From the NCBI RefSeq assembly GCF_000619825.1, contig NZ_JHUW01000007.1:1-64000 (forward strand): a stretch of DNA of 64,000 nucleotides. Direction: 5' to 3'. Positions 1-7,477 of this stretch are shown piece by piece; position 1 is the first letter of the stretch; each line of letters opens with the position of its first letter. Made by a program: the position numbers and the translations under genes. This stretch comes from Prevotella sp. MA2016. GTDB taxonomy: Bacteria > Bacteroidota > Bacteroidia > Bacteroidales > Bacteroidaceae. Under the pieces are notes generated by a model that made no database searches, had not been told where the DNA came from, and worked only from the letters and a program-made list of their open reading frames with translations.

Positions 1-288
1 GGTTGGCATTATCAGCATATGATGTATCAGAAGATACTCAAAGACCATGGAATCGTACAAAGCATGTCAAGGAAAGGCAACTGTCTGGACAATGCCATGA
101 TGGAAAACTTCTTCGGACTTATGAAGAACGAATTACTATACGTGAATCATTTTGAATCTGTCGAAGAGTTTGAACGAGAACTGAAGAAATATATCTGGTG
201 GTATAACAATAAAAGAATAAAACTGAGATTAAAAGGAATGAGCCCGGCTATATACCGAGCTCACTACTATAGAGAGATAAATAATTAA
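1..288 (+). CDS. IS3-family transposase (OrfB), C-terminal fragment
   Basis: The frame is open from the first base, so only the C-terminal 95 residues are visible and the true start lies outside the window. The fragment matches the end of the IS3/IS150 OrfB integrase core (DDE, RNase H fold). It shows the motif SRKGNCLDNAMMENFFG, where the final E of the DDE triad sits in the ENFFG segment, then the typical YIWWYNNKR stretch and a short basic tail. It catalyses strand transfer of its own element. The stop is followed 12 bp later by a terminal-repeat-like sequence, so this is the right end of an IS. Whether the element is intact cannot be judged here. Confidence 0.9.
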   Translation, partial: GWHYQHMMYQKILKDHGIVQSMSRKGNCLDNAMMENFFGLMKNELLYVNHFESVEEFERELKKYIWWYNNKRIKLRLKGMSPAIYRAHYYREINN

Positions 289-300
289 CGTTTAATTTAA

Positions 301-320
301 TGTCCAACTTTTCGGGGTCA
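301..320. repeat. IS3-type terminal inverted repeat (right end)
   Basis: The sequence tgtccaacttttcggggtca lies 12 bp after the transposase stop. It has the TG...CA form and the tgaccccgaaaagttggaca inverted form typical of IS3/IS150 ends in Bacteroidota. The partner end and any target duplication are outside the window. Confidence 0.7.
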
Positions 321-346
321 CATCAAGTTTACGAGGGATATTTTTG

Positions 347-1426
347 TTATACGGTAATTTCACCAGAACCCAAGCAACGGTGATGCTCCTTGTCATAAAC
401 CACACAGAACTGACCTGGTGCCACACCATGTATCTTATCTTGGGAATGTACCACAAACGAGCCGGCACCTGTCCATTCGAGCTTTGCTGGGTGGCACTCT
501 GGTGTGTGACGAATCTTGAAGGTCACCTCCGTGGGCTGCATTTCCTTTGTCAGGAAATGGAAATCATGCACGGGGAAGTCGGCTTTATAAGCTGTCTCGG
601 GATCGTAGCCATGCGATACATATAATATATTATGAACCACATCTTTCTTAACCACGAACCAAGGGCCACCACCAAAGCCCATGCCCTTGCGCTGACCAAT
701 GGTGTGGAACCACAGTCCCTTATGCTCACCTATGCGCTTACCTGTTTCCAGTTCAATCACGTCGCCAGGCTGTTCACCCAGATAGCGACGGATATAGTCA
801 TTATAGTTTATCTTACCTAAAAAACAGATACCCTGAGAGTCCTTACGTTTGGCATTCACCAAATGCTCACGCTCGGCAATCACACGCACCTCGTCTTTAA
901 CATAATGACCAATGGGGAAGAGGGCCTTTTTCAACTGCCAATCGTAAATCTGAGCCAGGAAGTCTGTCTGATCCTTTACAGGGTCTGGACTTGTGCAGAG
1001 CCATTTATTGCCATCGGCATCCGTTTCAGTCATGGCATAGTGACCTGTGGCTATCAGATCGTAATCATGACCACGCTTCTCGTGGAAAGCACCAAACTTA
1101 ATCAAGCGGTTGCACATCACATCGGGATTAGGTGTCATACCTGCACGCACCTTGTCCATAGTGTACTTGGTCACCTGATCCCAATACTCCTTGTGACAGT
1201 CAATCACCTCCAGTTTACAACCATACTTATGCGACACTGCTGTAGCCATCTCCAAGTCCTCCTCGCTCGAGCAATCCCATTCTTCCTCCTCTTCCGGTCC
1301 TATCTTAATATAGAAGCAGTCGGGATGCAATCCCAACTGAGCAAACTCATACACCACGACCGAACTGTCGACACCGCCCGAAAGCAGCACTGCAATGCGC
1401 TTATTCTCTAACTCTTTGATATTCAT
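347..1426 (-). CDS. mnmA: tRNA-specific 2-thiouridylase MnmA
   Basis: The 359-residue protein would install sulfur at C2 of wobble uridine 34 in tRNAs for Lys, Glu and Gln, using ATP and a persulfide relay. The PP-loop ATP site SGGVDS is at residues 16-21. The catalytic Cys is in NPDVMCN (about C105) and the second, persulfide-carrying Cys is in GICFLG (about C201). The C-terminal region holds the usual tRNA-binding and beta-barrel domains. I start at the ATG at 1426, because the longer frame runs back through the promoter -7 box. The predicted transcript start is only a few bases upstream, so the leader is nearly absent. The gene lies next to an IS end and is transcribed toward it. Confidence 0.95.
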   Translation of the reverse strand: MNIKELENKRIAVLLSGGVDSSVVVYEFAQLGLHPDCFYIKIGPEEEEEWDCSSEEDLEMATAVSHKYGCKLEVIDCHKEYWDQVTKYTMDKVRAGMTPNPDVMCNRLIKFGAFHEKRGHDYDLIATGHYAMTETDADGNKWLCTSPDPVKDQTDFLAQIYDWQLKKALFPIGHYVKDEVRVIAEREHLVNAKRKDSQGICFLGKINYNDYIRRYLGEQPGDVIELETGKRIGEHKGLWFHTIGQRKGMGFGGGPWFVVKKDVVHNILYVSHGYDPETAYKADFPVHDFHFLTKEMQPTEVTFKIRHTPECHPAKLEWTGAGSFVVHSQDKIHGVAPGQFCVVYDKEHHRCLGSGEITV

Positions 1427-1430
1427 GGGT

Positions 1431-1516
1431 GCAAAGATACGATTAAGTGAGCAGAAAACCAAATTTTATTTGAGTTTTCTCGAACGTGAGTATCTTCGAA
1501 CGAAGTTCAAAGGTAC
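1431..1516 (-). repeat. 86-bp dispersed promoter-bearing repeat, copy 1
   Basis: This tract upstream of mnmA aligns without gaps, at roughly 80 percent identity by eye, to 18455-18540 upstream of nhaD. Shared blocks include gaaaaccaaat, the segment tttgagttttctcgaacg, and ttcaaaggtac/ctcaaaggtac at the distal end. Each copy contains a complete -33/-7 promoter reading toward its gene. Confidence 0.75.
1432..1463 (-). promoter_or_regulatory. Bacteroidota-type promoter of mnmA
   Basis: Read on the minus strand, TTTGG (1459-1463) and TATCTTTG (1432-1439) are separated by 19 bp. This matches the -33/-7 pattern of the Bacteroidota primary sigma factor. The start codon follows the -7 box by 5 bp, which implies an almost leaderless mRNA. 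Confidence 0.75.
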
Positions 1517-1569
1517 AGAATTTAGTTAATAGTTATTGTTAAATGTTGCTAAATATAAATACGAATCCA

Positions 1570-1599
1570 TTGTCGAATCAAAAATAACACATATCTTTG
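1570..1599 (+). promoter_or_regulatory. Promoter of the SPFH gene trio
   Basis: TTG at 1570-1572, a 19-bp spacer, then TATCTTTG at 1592-1599 form a Bacteroidota -33/-7 pair about 46 bp before the SPFH start codon. Confidence 0.7.
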
Positions 1600-1645
1600 C
1601 GATATCAAAATGATATTAATATTAATCATTAAAACAATAAAAGTT

Positions 1646-2644
1646 ATGGAAACAAAAGAGTTCGAGTTCAAAGGATCGGTATTGAATGGATTCCTGATGT
1701 TGTTTGTAAACATCGCAGTTTTGATTCTGACGATTGTTGGTATAGTTCAGAGCATCATTATGCTCGACGCTACTGATGGTTCGCAGGGCGGATGGCTACT
1801 AGGTCTGTGCGGACTGATGATTATCGTAAATATCATCATGTGGTGCGGCCACATGCAGTTGGAGCCCAACGAGGCCCGCGTCGCTACATGGTTTGGTAAG
1901 TACGCTGGCACATTCGCCCAGACCGGTTTCTTCTGGATCAACCCCTTCTATAGCACCAAGAAGGTTTCTCTGCGTGCTCGCAACCTGGATGCTGAGCCTA
2001 TCAAGGTGAACGACAAGACAGGTAACCCTGTGATGATTGGACTCGTGCTGGTTTGGAAACTGAAGGACACCTATAAGGCTCTGTTCGAGGTGGACACCCA
2101 GACCATGGCTTCCAATCCCAATGCTGTGGGTAGCGATACCAAGGGACTGATGAATGCGCTGGAGAACTTTGTTCGTGTTCAGAGCGATGCAGCTCTGCGC
2201 CAGGTGGCTGGTCAGTATGCCTACGATGACGAAAGGCCACGAGTAGGCGACGATACGTCGGGAATGGATAGCAAGACGGGTGAACTCACGCTGCGCTCTA
2301 GTGCTGACGAGATCAATGAGCAATTGGAGCTGAAGCTCGACGAGCGTCTAGCCTTGGCAGGTATCGAGGTGGTAGAGGCGCGTATCAACTACTTGGCTTA
2401 TGCTCCTGAAATCGCAGCCGTGATGCTGCGTCGCCAGCAGGCCAGTGCCATCATCAACGCTCGTGAAAAGATTGTTGAGGGTGCTGTATCGATGGTAAAG
2501 ATGGCGCTCGATAAACTCTCAAGCGAGGAGATTGTAGAACTCGACGACGACAAGAAGGCTGCCATGGTTAGCAATCTGCTGGTAGTGCTTTGTGGCGACG
2601 ATAATGCGCAGCCAGTGGTAAATACAGGAACATTGAACCACTAA
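1646..2644 (+). CDS. SPFH/Band 7 domain membrane protein
   Basis: The 332-residue protein has two hydrophobic segments near the N terminus (about residues 12-36 and 47-62) followed by a cytoplasmic SPFH (stomatin/prohibitin/flotillin) domain starting near EPNEARVATWFGKYAGT. A long Glu/Ala/Arg-rich helical region follows, including RRQQASAIINAREKIVEGA, typical for oligomerising SPFH proteins. Such proteins form membrane microdomain scaffolds. The exact role here is unknown. I chose the ATG at 1646 because the upstream in-frame codons fall in an AT-rich leader and the protein then begins METKEFEF. It is followed by a small RHH protein and a DUF1648 protein on the same strand, apparently as one operon. 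Confidence 0.88.
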   Translation: METKEFEFKGSVLNGFLMLFVNIAVLILTIVGIVQSIIMLDATDGSQGGWLLGLCGLMIIVNIIMWCGHMQLEPNEARVATWFGKYAGTFAQTGFFWINPFYSTKKVSLRARNLDAEPIKVNDKTGNPVMIGLVLVWKLKDTYKALFEVDTQTMASNPNAVGSDTKGLMNALENFVRVQSDAALRQVAGQYAYDDERPRVGDDTSGMDSKTGELTLRSSADEINEQLELKLDERLALAGIEVVEARINYLAYAPEIAAVMLRRQQASAIINAREKIVEGAVSMVKMALDKLSSEEIVELDDDKKAAMVSNLLVVLCGDDNAQPVVNTGTLNH

Positions 2645-2673
2645 TTTAGTTAGGAGTTAAGAATTAAGAGATA
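2645..2673 (+). repeat. 7-bp tandem repeat in operon spacer
   Basis: The 29-bp gap between the SPFH stop and the next ATG is mostly near-repeats of aattaag (agttagg, agttaag, aattaag). It belongs to the same spacer-repeat class as the tracts near 28.7, 33.4 and 36.4 kb. Confidence 0.6.
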
Positions 2674-2865
2674 ATGGCAGAGAAAAAATCCACTAAGAGT
2701 TTTATCCTGCGTGTTGATAGTGACACGATGGACGCGATAGAGGCTTGGGCTGCGGACGAGTTCCGCAGCACCAATGGCCAGCTGCAGTGGATCATCACTG
2801 AAGCCCTTCGCAAAGCCAAGCGTCTCCCCAAAAAGAAGAAAGAAAATGAAACAGAACAACTTTAA
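2674..2865 (+). CDS. Arc-like ribbon-helix-helix DNA-binding protein
   Basis: This 63-residue protein fits the Arc/MetJ-type ribbon-helix-helix fold. It has a short strand (KSFILRVDSDTM), helix A (DAIEAWAADEF) and helix B (STNGQLQWIITEALRKA), with a Lys-rich tail. RHH proteins bind DNA as dimers through the strand residues. It sits 29 bp after the SPFH gene and overlaps the following DUF1648 gene by 20 bp, so translation of the three is probably coupled. It may be an autoregulator of the operon, but that is inference from position only. Its small size and standard RHH spacing make the call reasonably safe. Confidence 0.8.
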   Translation: MAEKKSTKSFILRVDSDTMDAIEAWAADEFRSTNGQLQWIITEALRKAKRLPKKKKENETEQL

Positions 2866-3331
2866 TCTGAAAGAGGTAAAGGTGTATCGCAATACAGAAG
2901 CAACAGTCTTCGAAATCGCCTTCGCCGTAGAGGCCATCATCGTTTGGGGACTTATCATCTGGATGATTTATCAGGCGCCAGACGTAGTTCCCACCCATTT
3001 CGACGCCTCAGGCAAGCCTAATTCATACGGATCACCTTCTAGTATCATCATTCCCTGCATCATCCTGACAGCAGGAGCGATTATGTGCATGGCGATAGCC
3101 TACTTTCCACATCGCATCAACATGCCTGTAAAAATCACGAATATACGTCAGGTAGCGTTGGCCATCCGCAGTACTAGAGTCATGGGATGCACCCTTCTAT
3201 TAGTCCCTCTAGCTGTAGTATATATGATGCTCGGCATGGCATCACCATCGCCAGCACCAGTATTGCCGATTATTGGGCTTCTCATCTTGGAAGTCATCGT
3301 ATCCACGATACTTATCAACAAAGCAAAATAA
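2846..3331 (+). CDS. DUF1648 domain membrane protein
   Basis: The 161-residue protein has about four predicted membrane segments. The signature VPTHFDASGKPNSYGS between the first and second segments is characteristic of DUF1648 proteins, a family related to the immunity/autolysis protein SdpI. The biochemical function is unknown. I chose the ATG at 2846, inside the end of the RHH gene (20-bp overlap in another frame). The earlier in-frame start would only add a shadow translation of the RHH gene. It is the last gene of the SPFH operon and ends at a strong bidirectional terminator. Confidence 0.8.
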   Translation: MKQNNFNLKEVKVYRNTEATVFEIAFAVEAIIVWGLIIWMIYQAPDVVPTHFDASGKPNSYGSPSSIIIPCIILTAGAIMCMAIAYFPHRINMPVKITNIRQVALAIRSTRVMGCTLLLVPLAVVYMMLGMASPSPAPVLPIIGLLILEVIVSTILINKAK

Positions 3332-3337
3332 AAATCT

Positions 3338-3377
3338 AAAACAGATAATCCCGCTTGCGAGCGGGATTATCTGTTTT
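3338..3377. terminator. Bidirectional intrinsic terminator
   Basis: A 17-bp perfect stem (3338-3354 with 3361-3377), with A-rich left and T-rich right flanks around a 6-base loop, lies between two convergent genes. Confidence 0.9.
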
Positions 3378-5827
3378 TACAAGTGTTTCTTGGGATAGAG
3401 AGCGTCCCACCAGGTGGGGTCGTCCTTCAACCATTTCTGGAACCAGGCCATCTGGGTAGCCAACCACTTCTCTTTCTTTGAATAGTCGAGAATATGGTGA
3501 TTCTCACCCTCGACCTCTACCAGCGATACTTCACGGCCAAGAAGCTTGAGAGCCGTAAACATCTGCAGACTCTCAATCAAAGGTACGTTGGTATCGGCAT
3601 TACCATGGAGCAACAGCAGTGGGGTGTGAATCTTATCGGCATTGAAAAGCGGACTCTGGTCAACATACAGCTGGCGATGGCTCCAAGGGTAACTGTTGGC
3701 CATCGACACCTCGCTATAGTTATACCCCCAGTATCCCTCACCCCAGTAACTGGTGTGGTTGGCAATACCGGCATGCGAGATAGCAGCAGCAAAGATATCG
3801 GTCTGGGTCTGCAGATACTGGGTCATAAATCCACCATAAGATGCACCCATACAACCAATCTTATCTTTATTAATATAGGGATGCTCTGCACAAATCTGTT
3901 TCACACCTTCGATAATATCCTCGGCAGGACCGCGACCTGCAGTGTTCACATGGCGCGATGCCCACTCCTGACCAAAACCTGTGGCACCACTGGGTTCGAT
4001 GATATAGGCTACGTAACCCAGCGAATTCCAATACTGAGGTGCATAAGGCGACTCGAAATAACGCGACACAGGCGAGCAACCACCATAGTAGTAAACAATC
4101 ATAGGATACTTCTTGGTAGCATCGAAATCCTTAGGCAGATAAAGTCGTCCATATACGGTATCTCCCTTGCTGTTGGTGAAGTTCCAATCCTGACAGGTAC
4201 CTATCTCAGCATCGCCCAAAGCCTCAACTCCATTGAACATTGAATATTGAGCATTAAAGATTGCTTTCTTTGAGTTGATAGTAGCTACATAGGCCGAGGC
4301 AGGCTCCAACGTTTTATACGACAGGTAAGCCAATACGGGTGCATGGGCTGCCATATTGAAACGATAAGCATAATCGCCATTAATAGGAAGCTTTGAGATT
4401 TTTCCACTCTTAGGGTTAAGTGCAAACATATTGACATAATCACGATCTTCGGCAGAGAAATATATCTGTCCGTCGGCCCATGACCAATCGACACTCTCTA
4501 TGCTGGGATCGAAGTCCTTGGTGAGCGGTGTTACCTTCTTTGTTGCGATATCAAAGAGGAACAACTCATTTTCAGTCATACTAGGGGTGACATCAGCGGG
4601 CAACTGACAACCGATGCGATTGAAAGCTTCTGGATTGCCAGTAAACAGTATTTGCTTACCATCGGGTGAGAACGAAGCGCCACCAAGGAAACCTTCACAC
4701 TTGAGCAGGGTATCAACCTGCAGCGTCTTGGCATCCATGACATACACATCAACCACCTCGGTGGGGCGCTTGGCCAAACGAGAATAGGATGAGATGACGA
4801 GTAGTTTGCTACCGTCTTGCGAGATATCATAGAGATACTCGCCCTTGTTGCCAAAGGTGATGCGCTGGGTGATACCGGTTTTGATATCGTACTTGGCCAG
4901 ATAGTTGCGCTTGCGCCAACCGGGCTGACGGTCGTCCATCTCAAGAACCTCAAATATTTCCTTATCCTCTTGTGGTCCTTCTTCCTCCATACTCATAATC
5001 AGATAGTCTTCTGTAGGTGCAACAGTATAGCTACCTTCAGGAATATCTGCAGCAAAAACAGTGCGCTGACCTGTCTTCGGATCTACCTTATAAAGCACAC
5101 GCTTGTTGCCCTCTTTCTCCTCTACCAGACATGCCACCGACTGAGGCATCCAGCTACCCATACGCTGCGATTCAGAGATGAGGCGCTGCGACTTAACTTC
5201 GCGCAACTCATAAGTCCAACGCGAGTTTCCACCACGAGCTGTGGTCTGATAAGTTACGATCACATACTGTCCATCGGCAGAAAGTGAGATACCACGAACG
5301 CGCTTTCCATCAGTCAGATCGTGCACCATGTAAGGATGATTGGGTGTCAGTTGATAGGTGATGGCAGATGGGGTATCGAACACCACTTGGATAGAGTCGG
5401 TATCCTTCGGCTCGGCCAGATACTGAATGCTAAAGGTGTGATGCTCTGGGGCCAGCTTTAATTCACCACTAGACTCAACACCATCAATAAACAATTTTGA
5501 GTTCTTGGGACCTTTAACCTCAATCTTACCTTTGACATACTCGGTATTATTCACATAGAATGTGAGCAGCCCCACACTCTTACTGTCTGACAAAGACGGT
5601 AACACCTGACCAGAGAACTTACTGGTGGTCTGAGAGGTTAAAGCAATGGAACCCAACATCGAGTTGGCATCAAACTTTTTGCCCTGCACATCAACTGTAT
5701 CGATAGCAAAAGGGGCTGAAACTGCATAAGGACCTGCGAGATTAAACTCAGTTACAGGCGTCTTTACTTGGGCTGTAGCCATCATGCCAATGGCCAACAG
5801 CATTTGTGTTGTAATAAGTCTTTTCAT
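3377..5827 (-). CDS. Secreted S9-family prolyl oligopeptidase/dipeptidyl peptidase
   Basis: The 816-residue protein starts with a signal peptide (MKRLITTQMLLAIGMMATAQ). It has a central beta-propeller region with WD-like repeats (such as SPDGKQILF) and a C-terminal alpha/beta-hydrolase domain. The catalytic Ser is in GASYGGFMTQY (about S663), the Asp in HGNADTNVP (about D745) and the His in GENHHIL (about H777). It should cleave peptides in the periplasm or at the surface. Dipeptidyl peptidase IV-like or acylaminoacyl-peptidase specificity cannot be decided by eye. It lies 10 bp downstream of rsgA on the same strand and may be the last gene of a frr-rsgA-peptidase unit. Confidence 0.9.
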   Translation of the reverse strand: MKRLITTQMLLAIGMMATAQVKTPVTEFNLAGPYAVSAPFAIDTVDVQGKKFDANSMLGSIALTSQTTSKFSGQVLPSLSDSKSVGLLTFYVNNTEYVKGKIEVKGPKNSKLFIDGVESSGELKLAPEHHTFSIQYLAEPKDTDSIQVVFDTPSAITYQLTPNHPYMVHDLTDGKRVRGISLSADGQYVIVTYQTTARGGNSRWTYELREVKSQRLISESQRMGSWMPQSVACLVEEKEGNKRVLYKVDPKTGQRTVFAADIPEGSYTVAPTEDYLIMSMEEEGPQEDKEIFEVLEMDDRQPGWRKRNYLAKYDIKTGITQRITFGNKGEYLYDISQDGSKLLVISSYSRLAKRPTEVVDVYVMDAKTLQVDTLLKCEGFLGGASFSPDGKQILFTGNPEAFNRIGCQLPADVTPSMTENELFLFDIATKKVTPLTKDFDPSIESVDWSWADGQIYFSAEDRDYVNMFALNPKSGKISKLPINGDYAYRFNMAAHAPVLAYLSYKTLEPASAYVATINSKKAIFNAQYSMFNGVEALGDAEIGTCQDWNFTNSKGDTVYGRLYLPKDFDATKKYPMIVYYYGGCSPVSRYFESPYAPQYWNSLGYVAYIIEPSGATGFGQEWASRHVNTAGRGPAEDIIEGVKQICAEHPYINKDKIGCMGASYGGFMTQYLQTQTDIFAAAISHAGIANHTSYWGEGYWGYNYSEVSMANSYPWSHRQLYVDQSPLFNADKIHTPLLLLHGNADTNVPLIESLQMFTALKLLGREVSLVEVEGENHHILDYSKKEKWLATQMAWFQKWLKDDPTWWDALYPKKHL

Positions 5828-5837
5828 TTATGTTTGT

Positions 5838-6767
5838 TTAATAAGCTGCTCTATATTTGCCTTCGTCCTTATCCTCGAGCATCGAGAGATACGACTGATA
5901 GCGGCTTTCGGCAATGTAATGGTCCTCGAGTGCCTTGAGCACAGCACATCCTGGTTCGTGGGTATGGGTACAATTAGAGAATTTGCAATCCTGAGAAAAA
6001 TGGAATATCTCCTTGAAATAGCTGGTAAGTTCTTCTGGTTCCATATCGAACGTACCGAAGCCCTTAATACCCGGTGTATCGATGAGCCAGCCCTCATCCA
6101 ACCGAATCATCTCACTGAAAGTGGTGGTATGCTGACCTGTGTTATGGGCATCGCTAATCTCGGCAGTACGCTGACTAGCACCGGGCACCAGACGGTTTAT
6201 GAGCGTTGACTTACCTACGCCACTGTTACCACTCAGCAAGGTTATCTTATCCTTCAACAAGGGTTGCAGAGCCTCAACACCTGCACCTGTCTCGGCCGAA
6301 ATCTGATAACACTCATAGCCAATGGTTTGATACAGATGTACCATCGCCTCCTGATAGCGGCGTGTATCTTCATCGAGCAGGTCGGTTTTATTAAATACCA
6401 GGATAACCGGCACGCGATAAGCCTCGGCCGAAGCCAGGAAACGATCGATAAAGGTAGTGGATGTCTGCGGATTAACCACCGTAACCACCAAAATGGCCTG
6501 ATCGACATTAGCAGCCAGAATATGACTCTGCTTTGAGAGGTTGATACTCTTACGGATAATGTAATTACGACGGTCCTCTATCTCGGTAATAAACGCCGTA
6601 CCCTCGTTGTTAGGCACAATACCTACCCTATCGCCCACAGCCACTGGGTTGGTACTACGGATACCTTTCAACCGAAAGTTACCCTTTATCTTACAATCAA
6701 TCAGCTGGCCATCGTCTGTTAAGACGGTGTACCAGCTGCCTGTATTCTTTATAACAAGTCCGCGCAT
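5838..6767 (-). CDS. rsgA: Ribosome small subunit-dependent GTPase A (RsgA)
   Basis: The 309-residue protein matches the circularly permuted GTPase RsgA (YjeQ), which helps late 30S subunit maturation. An N-terminal OB fold (about residues 1-65) precedes the G domain. The G4 motif NKTD (126-129) comes before G1 GNSGVGKS (180-187), and DTPG (230-233) is G3. The C-terminal zinc knuckle has Cys261, Cys266, His268/270 and Cys274. The start codon directly abuts the frr stop, so the two genes are probably coupled. Both act on ribosomes (recycling and assembly). Confidence 0.95.
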   Translation of the reverse strand: MRGLVIKNTGSWYTVLTDDGQLIDCKIKGNFRLKGIRSTNPVAVGDRVGIVPNNEGTAFITEIEDRRNYIIRKSINLSKQSHILAANVDQAILVVTVVNPQTSTTFIDRFLASAEAYRVPVILVFNKTDLLDEDTRRYQEAMVHLYQTIGYECYQISAETGAGVEALQPLLKDKITLLSGNSGVGKSTLINRLVPGASQRTAEISDAHNTGQHTTTFSEMIRLDEGWLIDTPGIKGFGTFDMEPEELTSYFKEIFHFSQDCKFSNCTHTHEPGCAVLKALEDHYIAESRYQSYLSMLEDKDEGKYRAAY

Positions 6768-7328
6768 TTATACGGTCATGATTTCCTTGTTCTTGGCCGT
6801 AATCAACTCATCAATCTTCTTGATGAACTTATCATGCAACTTCTGGAGCTCGTTCTCGGCATCTTTTTCCAAATCCTCCGAGAGTCCATCCTTAATGGCC
6901 TTCTTCAACTTATCCTTGATATCACCACGCACATTGCGAACCTCAACCTTTGCCTTCTCTGCAATCTTATTGCACTGCTTGGTCAAATCACGACGACGCT
7001 CCTCTGTGGGCTGAGGGATATTAAGTCGGATTATCTCACCATTATTCTCAGGAGTGATACCTACATCACTATCCATAATAGCCTTTTCAATATTACGGAT
7101 CTCCTTGCGATCCCAAGGCTTGATAGCGATGGTACGAGGATCGGGAACACTCACATTAGCCACCTGATTAAGGGGCACCTTGCTGCCATACACCTCTACA
7201 CGTACAGCATCGAGAATAGCCACATTGGCACGACCGGCACGGATGCGGTTCAACTCCTCCTCAAGATACATCGCAGCCATCTCCATGCGCTCCTCGCTCT
7301 TGTTCAAAATTTCTTTTACGTCAACCAT
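6768..7328 (-). CDS. frr: Ribosome recycling factor
   Basis: The 186-residue protein is full length for RRF, which splits post-termination ribosomes together with EF-G. The N-terminal helix and hinge (EERMEMAAMYLEEELNRIRA), the domain II core SVPDPRTIAIKPWDR and the C-terminal helices (ERRRDLTKQCNKIAEKAKVE) are as expected. It is the first gene of a minus-strand unit with rsgA and the S9 peptidase, and a clear promoter lies just upstream. Confidence 0.97.
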   Translation of the reverse strand: MVDVKEILNKSEERMEMAAMYLEEELNRIRAGRANVAILDAVRVEVYGSKVPLNQVANVSVPDPRTIAIKPWDRKEIRNIEKAIMDSDVGITPENNGEIIRLNIPQPTEERRRDLTKQCNKIAEKAKVEVRNVRGDIKDKLKKAIKDGLSEDLEKDAENELQKLHDKFIKKIDELITAKNKEIMTV

Positions 7329-7357
7329 ATTGAATACTTTTAATCATTTTCTGATGA

Positions 7358-7389
7358 CAAAAGTAAGGTTTTTCTGTGAAACTTCCAAA
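7358..7389 (-). promoter_or_regulatory. Promoter of frr
   Basis: On the minus strand, TTTGG (7385-7389), 19 bp, then TACTTTTG (7358-7365) precede the frr start. It is back-to-back with the kinase-operon promoter. Confidence 0.7.
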
Positions 7390-7415
7390 TAATTGCGTTT
7401 TTTTCATTCAAAAAT

Positions 7416-7446
7416 TTTGTTATTTACACAAAAAACGCTACCTTTG
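7416..7446 (+). promoter_or_regulatory. Promoter of the sensor-kinase operon
   Basis: TTTG (7416-7419), 19 bp, then TACCTTTG (7439-7446) form a consensus pair 31 bp before the first kinase ATG. It is the only evident promoter for the four-gene run. Confidence 0.75.
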
Positions 7447-7477
7447 CGGGTGTTTACTACCGTACTTTAGACAATTT

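Noticed and set aside
863..1411. Open frame of 182 codons on the plus strand antisense to mnmA
   Set aside because: It lies entirely inside mnmA, has no promoter or ribosome-binding context and no recognisable domain; mnmA is unmistakable on the other strand.
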